From an uncultured Marinobacterium sp. (GTDB lineage Bacteria; Pseudomonadota; Gammaproteobacteria; Pseudomonadales; Balneatricaceae): a stretch of 64,000 nucleotides of DNA. Where the stretch lies: contig CANMWJ010000017.1 of the NCBI GenBank assembly GCA_947501565.1, positions 1 through 64,000 on the forward strand. The letters run 5' to 3'. The stretch's first letter is position 1, and every line of letters begins with the position of its first letter. The position numbers were made by a program, and so were the translations under genes. Below, piece after piece: positions 62,184-64,000 of this stretch. Under the pieces are notes generated by a model, which made no database searches, was not told the DNA's origin, and saw only the letters and a program-made list of their open reading frames with translations.

Positions 62184-63677
62184 ATGATGATCGCTGACCT
62201 GCCGCCATACACCTTCGCCAAGAAAACGCTGTCACTGATAACCGCTATCAGTGACAGTCATATCCATGTACTTTGCTGTAGCGAAACAGATCCCACCAGC
62301 ATCATAGAGCTGCAGCGGGTATATAAACGCCCTGCTGAACTCACAATGACGGACAAAGACGCACTGCTTCAGGCACAGAGCAGCGCTTACCAGGCACAGA
62401 GCGAAAACAGTTTCAGTAGCATCGACGCTCTGTCCAACGATGTCGATCTTGATCAGCTGGCCGACGAGATCCCAGAATCCGAAGACCTGCTCGAATCACA
62501 GGATGGCGCCCCCGTCATCCGCCTGATCAACGCGCTGTTTGCTGAAGCGTTAAAACAGAGCGCGTCCGACATTCACATCGAAACCTTTGAGCGCAGCATG
62601 TCTGTACGGCTGCGCATCGACGGCACCCTGCGCGAGGTTTTTTCACCCCAGCGTGCCTTGGCTCCGCTGCTGATCTCGCGTATCAAAGTGATGGCGAAGC
62701 TGGACATTGCAGAGAAGCGTATTCCTCAGGATGGTCGCATCAACCTGCGCATGGGCGGACACTCCATCGATGTGCGTATCTCAACCATTCCGTCCAACCA
62801 TGGCGAGCGTGTGGTGATGCGTCTATTGGATACACAAGCCACGAAACTGGACTTTGACCACCTGGGAATGCCACCGGAGTGTGCCCATCAGTTTAAGGAC
62901 ATGTTGCGCCACCCCAACGGAATTATTCTGGTTACAGGCCCCACCGGCTCCGGTAAAACAACCACCCTGTACGCGGGGTTGAGCATCCTTAACGAGCGCA
63001 GCCGCAATATCCTCACGGTCGAAGATCCGATCGAATATGCTTTGGAAGGTATCGGGCAAACCCAGGTCAACACCAAGGTTGATATGACCTTCGCGCGCGG
63101 CCTGCGTGCGATCCTGCGTCAGGACCCGGACGTAGTAATGGTCGGTGAGATCCGTGATGCGGAGACAGCAGAAGTTGCCGTCCAGGCCAGTCTGACCGGA
63201 CACTTGGTACTCTCAACCCTCCATACCAACGATGCCGTCGGTGCCATCACCCGGCTGCAGGACCTGGGTGTGCAACCCTACCTGATCTCCTCCTCACTTT
63301 TGGGCGTTCTGGCCCAACGCCTGGTGCGCCGCTTATGCCCGAGCTGCAAGCAGCCGCATCAGGTCACCCATCAGGAAGCCCGGACACTGGACCATATGGC
63401 GCTGGAAGGTAAAACCGTCTTCGCGCCTAACGGATGCCCTGACTGCCAGCAGTCGGGCTACCAGAGTCGTATCGGTATCTATGAGTTGCTGCAGATCACA
63501 CCTGAGGTACGCGAACTGATCCATCAAGGTGCAGGCGAACAGCAGATTCTTCAGCACCTGAGCCCGCACACCACCTTCATGCAGCAGGAGGGCTTACGTC
63601 TGATCGAGGAAGGCGTGACGTCCATTGAGGAGGTGTTACGGACCGTACGCAAGGAAAACACCCATGCCATCGTTTGA
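62184..63677 (+). CDS. gspE: type II secretion system ATPase GspE
   Basis: GspE powers assembly of the pseudopilus. The 497 residues have the Walker A GPTGSGKT (252-259), ASDIHIETFE, the Walker B region DPDVVMVGEIRDAET, the His box STLHTNDA and a zinc site formed by Cys385/388 and Cys418/421. Two adjacent ATG codons could start it; AAGGAG lies 12-15 bp before them. The 3' end overlaps gspF by 14 bp. Confidence 0.97.
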   Translation: MMIADLPPYTFAKKTLSLITAISDSHIHVLCCSETDPTSIIELQRVYKRPAELTMTDKDALLQAQSSAYQAQSENSFSSIDALSNDVDLDQLADEIPESEDLLESQDGAPVIRLINALFAEALKQSASDIHIETFERSMSVRLRIDGTLREVFSPQRALAPLLISRIKVMAKLDIAEKRIPQDGRINLRMGGHSIDVRISTIPSNHGERVVMRLLDTQATKLDFDHLGMPPECAHQFKDMLRHPNGIILVTGPTGSGKTTTLYAGLSILNERSRNILTVEDPIEYALEGIGQTQVNTKVDMTFARGLRAILRQDPDVVMVGEIRDAETAEVAVQASLTGHLVLSTLHTNDAVGAITRLQDLGVQPYLISSSLLGVLAQRLVRRLCPSCKQPHQVTHQEARTLDHMALEGKTVFAPNGCPDCQQSGYQSRIGIYELLQITPEVRELIHQGAGEQQILQHLSPHTTFMQQEGLRLIEEGVTSIEEVLRTVRKENTHAIV

Positions 63678-64000
63678 GTATCAGGCGCTCACCGCTGCGG
63701 GCGCCAAACGCAAAGGTTTTATCGAGGCTGACTCCGACCGCCTCGCACGACAAGCCCTGCGTGACGAAGGCTTGGTTCCGGTGCAGGTCGCACAATCCCA
63801 CACCGGCGATAAACCACACCTTCGTTTCTCCTTACAACGTCCGGTCCCGGCGCAACAGGTAGCGCTCTTCGCCCGACAGTTGGCGACACTGGTTGATTCA
63901 GGCATTCCCGTCGAGGAAGCGCTGCTGGCAACCGCCGACCAGACCCGCCATAAACGCCTGCGCAAAGCGATTCTGTCCGTACGCAGCCGGGTACGCGAGG
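63664..64000 (+). CDS. gspF: type II secretion system inner-membrane protein GspF (5' part)
   Basis: The frame starts MPSFEYQALTAAGAKRKGFI at an ATG inside the end of gspE and runs off the window after about 112 codons. The N-terminal domain and the first T2SSF block (QQVALFARQLATLVDSGIPV) are visible. GspF is the platform protein of the system. The remaining part of the gene and further gsp genes would lie outside the window. Confidence 0.93.
   Translation, partial: MPSFEYQALTAAGAKRKGFIEADSDRLARQALRDEGLVPVQVAQSHTGDKPHLRFSLQRPVPAQQVALFARQLATLVDSGIPVEEALLATADQTRHKRLRKAILSVRSRVRE

Overview
The window is a chromosomal segment from a gammaproteobacterium, most like the marine Oceanospirillales/Pseudomonadales. 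The evidence is gene order. The tRNA-tuf-secE-nusG-rplKAJL-rpoBC-str-S10-spc-alpha block, the uvrA/ssb pair beside rplQ, and the block rppH-ptsP / TauE-lgt-thyA-folA all match the arrangement I recall from Pseudomonas and its relatives. The genus cannot be fixed by eye.

Region 1 (1-7.3 kb) is on the minus strand. It holds most of a molybdenum cofactor pathway (moaA, moaB, moeA, moaC, moaD), interleaved with two PlsC-type acyltransferases. A SirB2-like membrane protein and an RmlD-like reductase follow. moaE is not in the window. Region 2 (7.3-11.4 kb) holds divergent ssb and uvrA. A 264-bp gene-free element with 20-bp terminal inverted repeats, which looks like a MITE, touches the end of ssb.

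Region 3 (11.4-43.7 kb) is the information-processing block, all on the minus strand. Read in the direction of transcription it is: four tRNAs (Thr-TGT, Tyr, Gly, Thr-GGT), tuf2, tRNA-Trp, secE, nusG, rplK, rplA, rplJ, rplL, rpoB, rpoC; rpsL, rpsG, fusA, tuf1; the S10 operon; the spc operon; the alpha operon. Good sigma-70 promoters can be read before the tRNAs and the str, S10, spc and alpha operons. Most have GC-rich discriminators, as expected for stringent control. Candidate regulatory RNAs (L1 site, L10 leader, alpha-operon pseudoknot, an rplL-rpoB attenuator) are also visible. The two tuf genes encode the same protein; one starts with GTG, the other with ATG.

Region 4 (43.7-53.2 kb) starts with 11 perfect copies of a 7-bp repeat. 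It continues with coaX, birA, folA, thyA, lgt and a TauE-type exporter as one minus-strand operon, then an NRDE protein, ptsP and rppH, and a HAD phosphatase.

Region 5 (53.2-64 kb) is the least ordinary part. A 1496-residue lipoprotein contains a long thrombospondin type 3 (calcium-binding) array. A predicted outer-membrane beta-barrel protein of unknown function is transcribed divergently from it. Type II secretion genes gspC, gspD, gspE and the start of gspF follow. Whether the lipoprotein, the barrel and the secretion system work together is an inference from proximity only. I found no CRISPR array, prophage or intact transposase gene.
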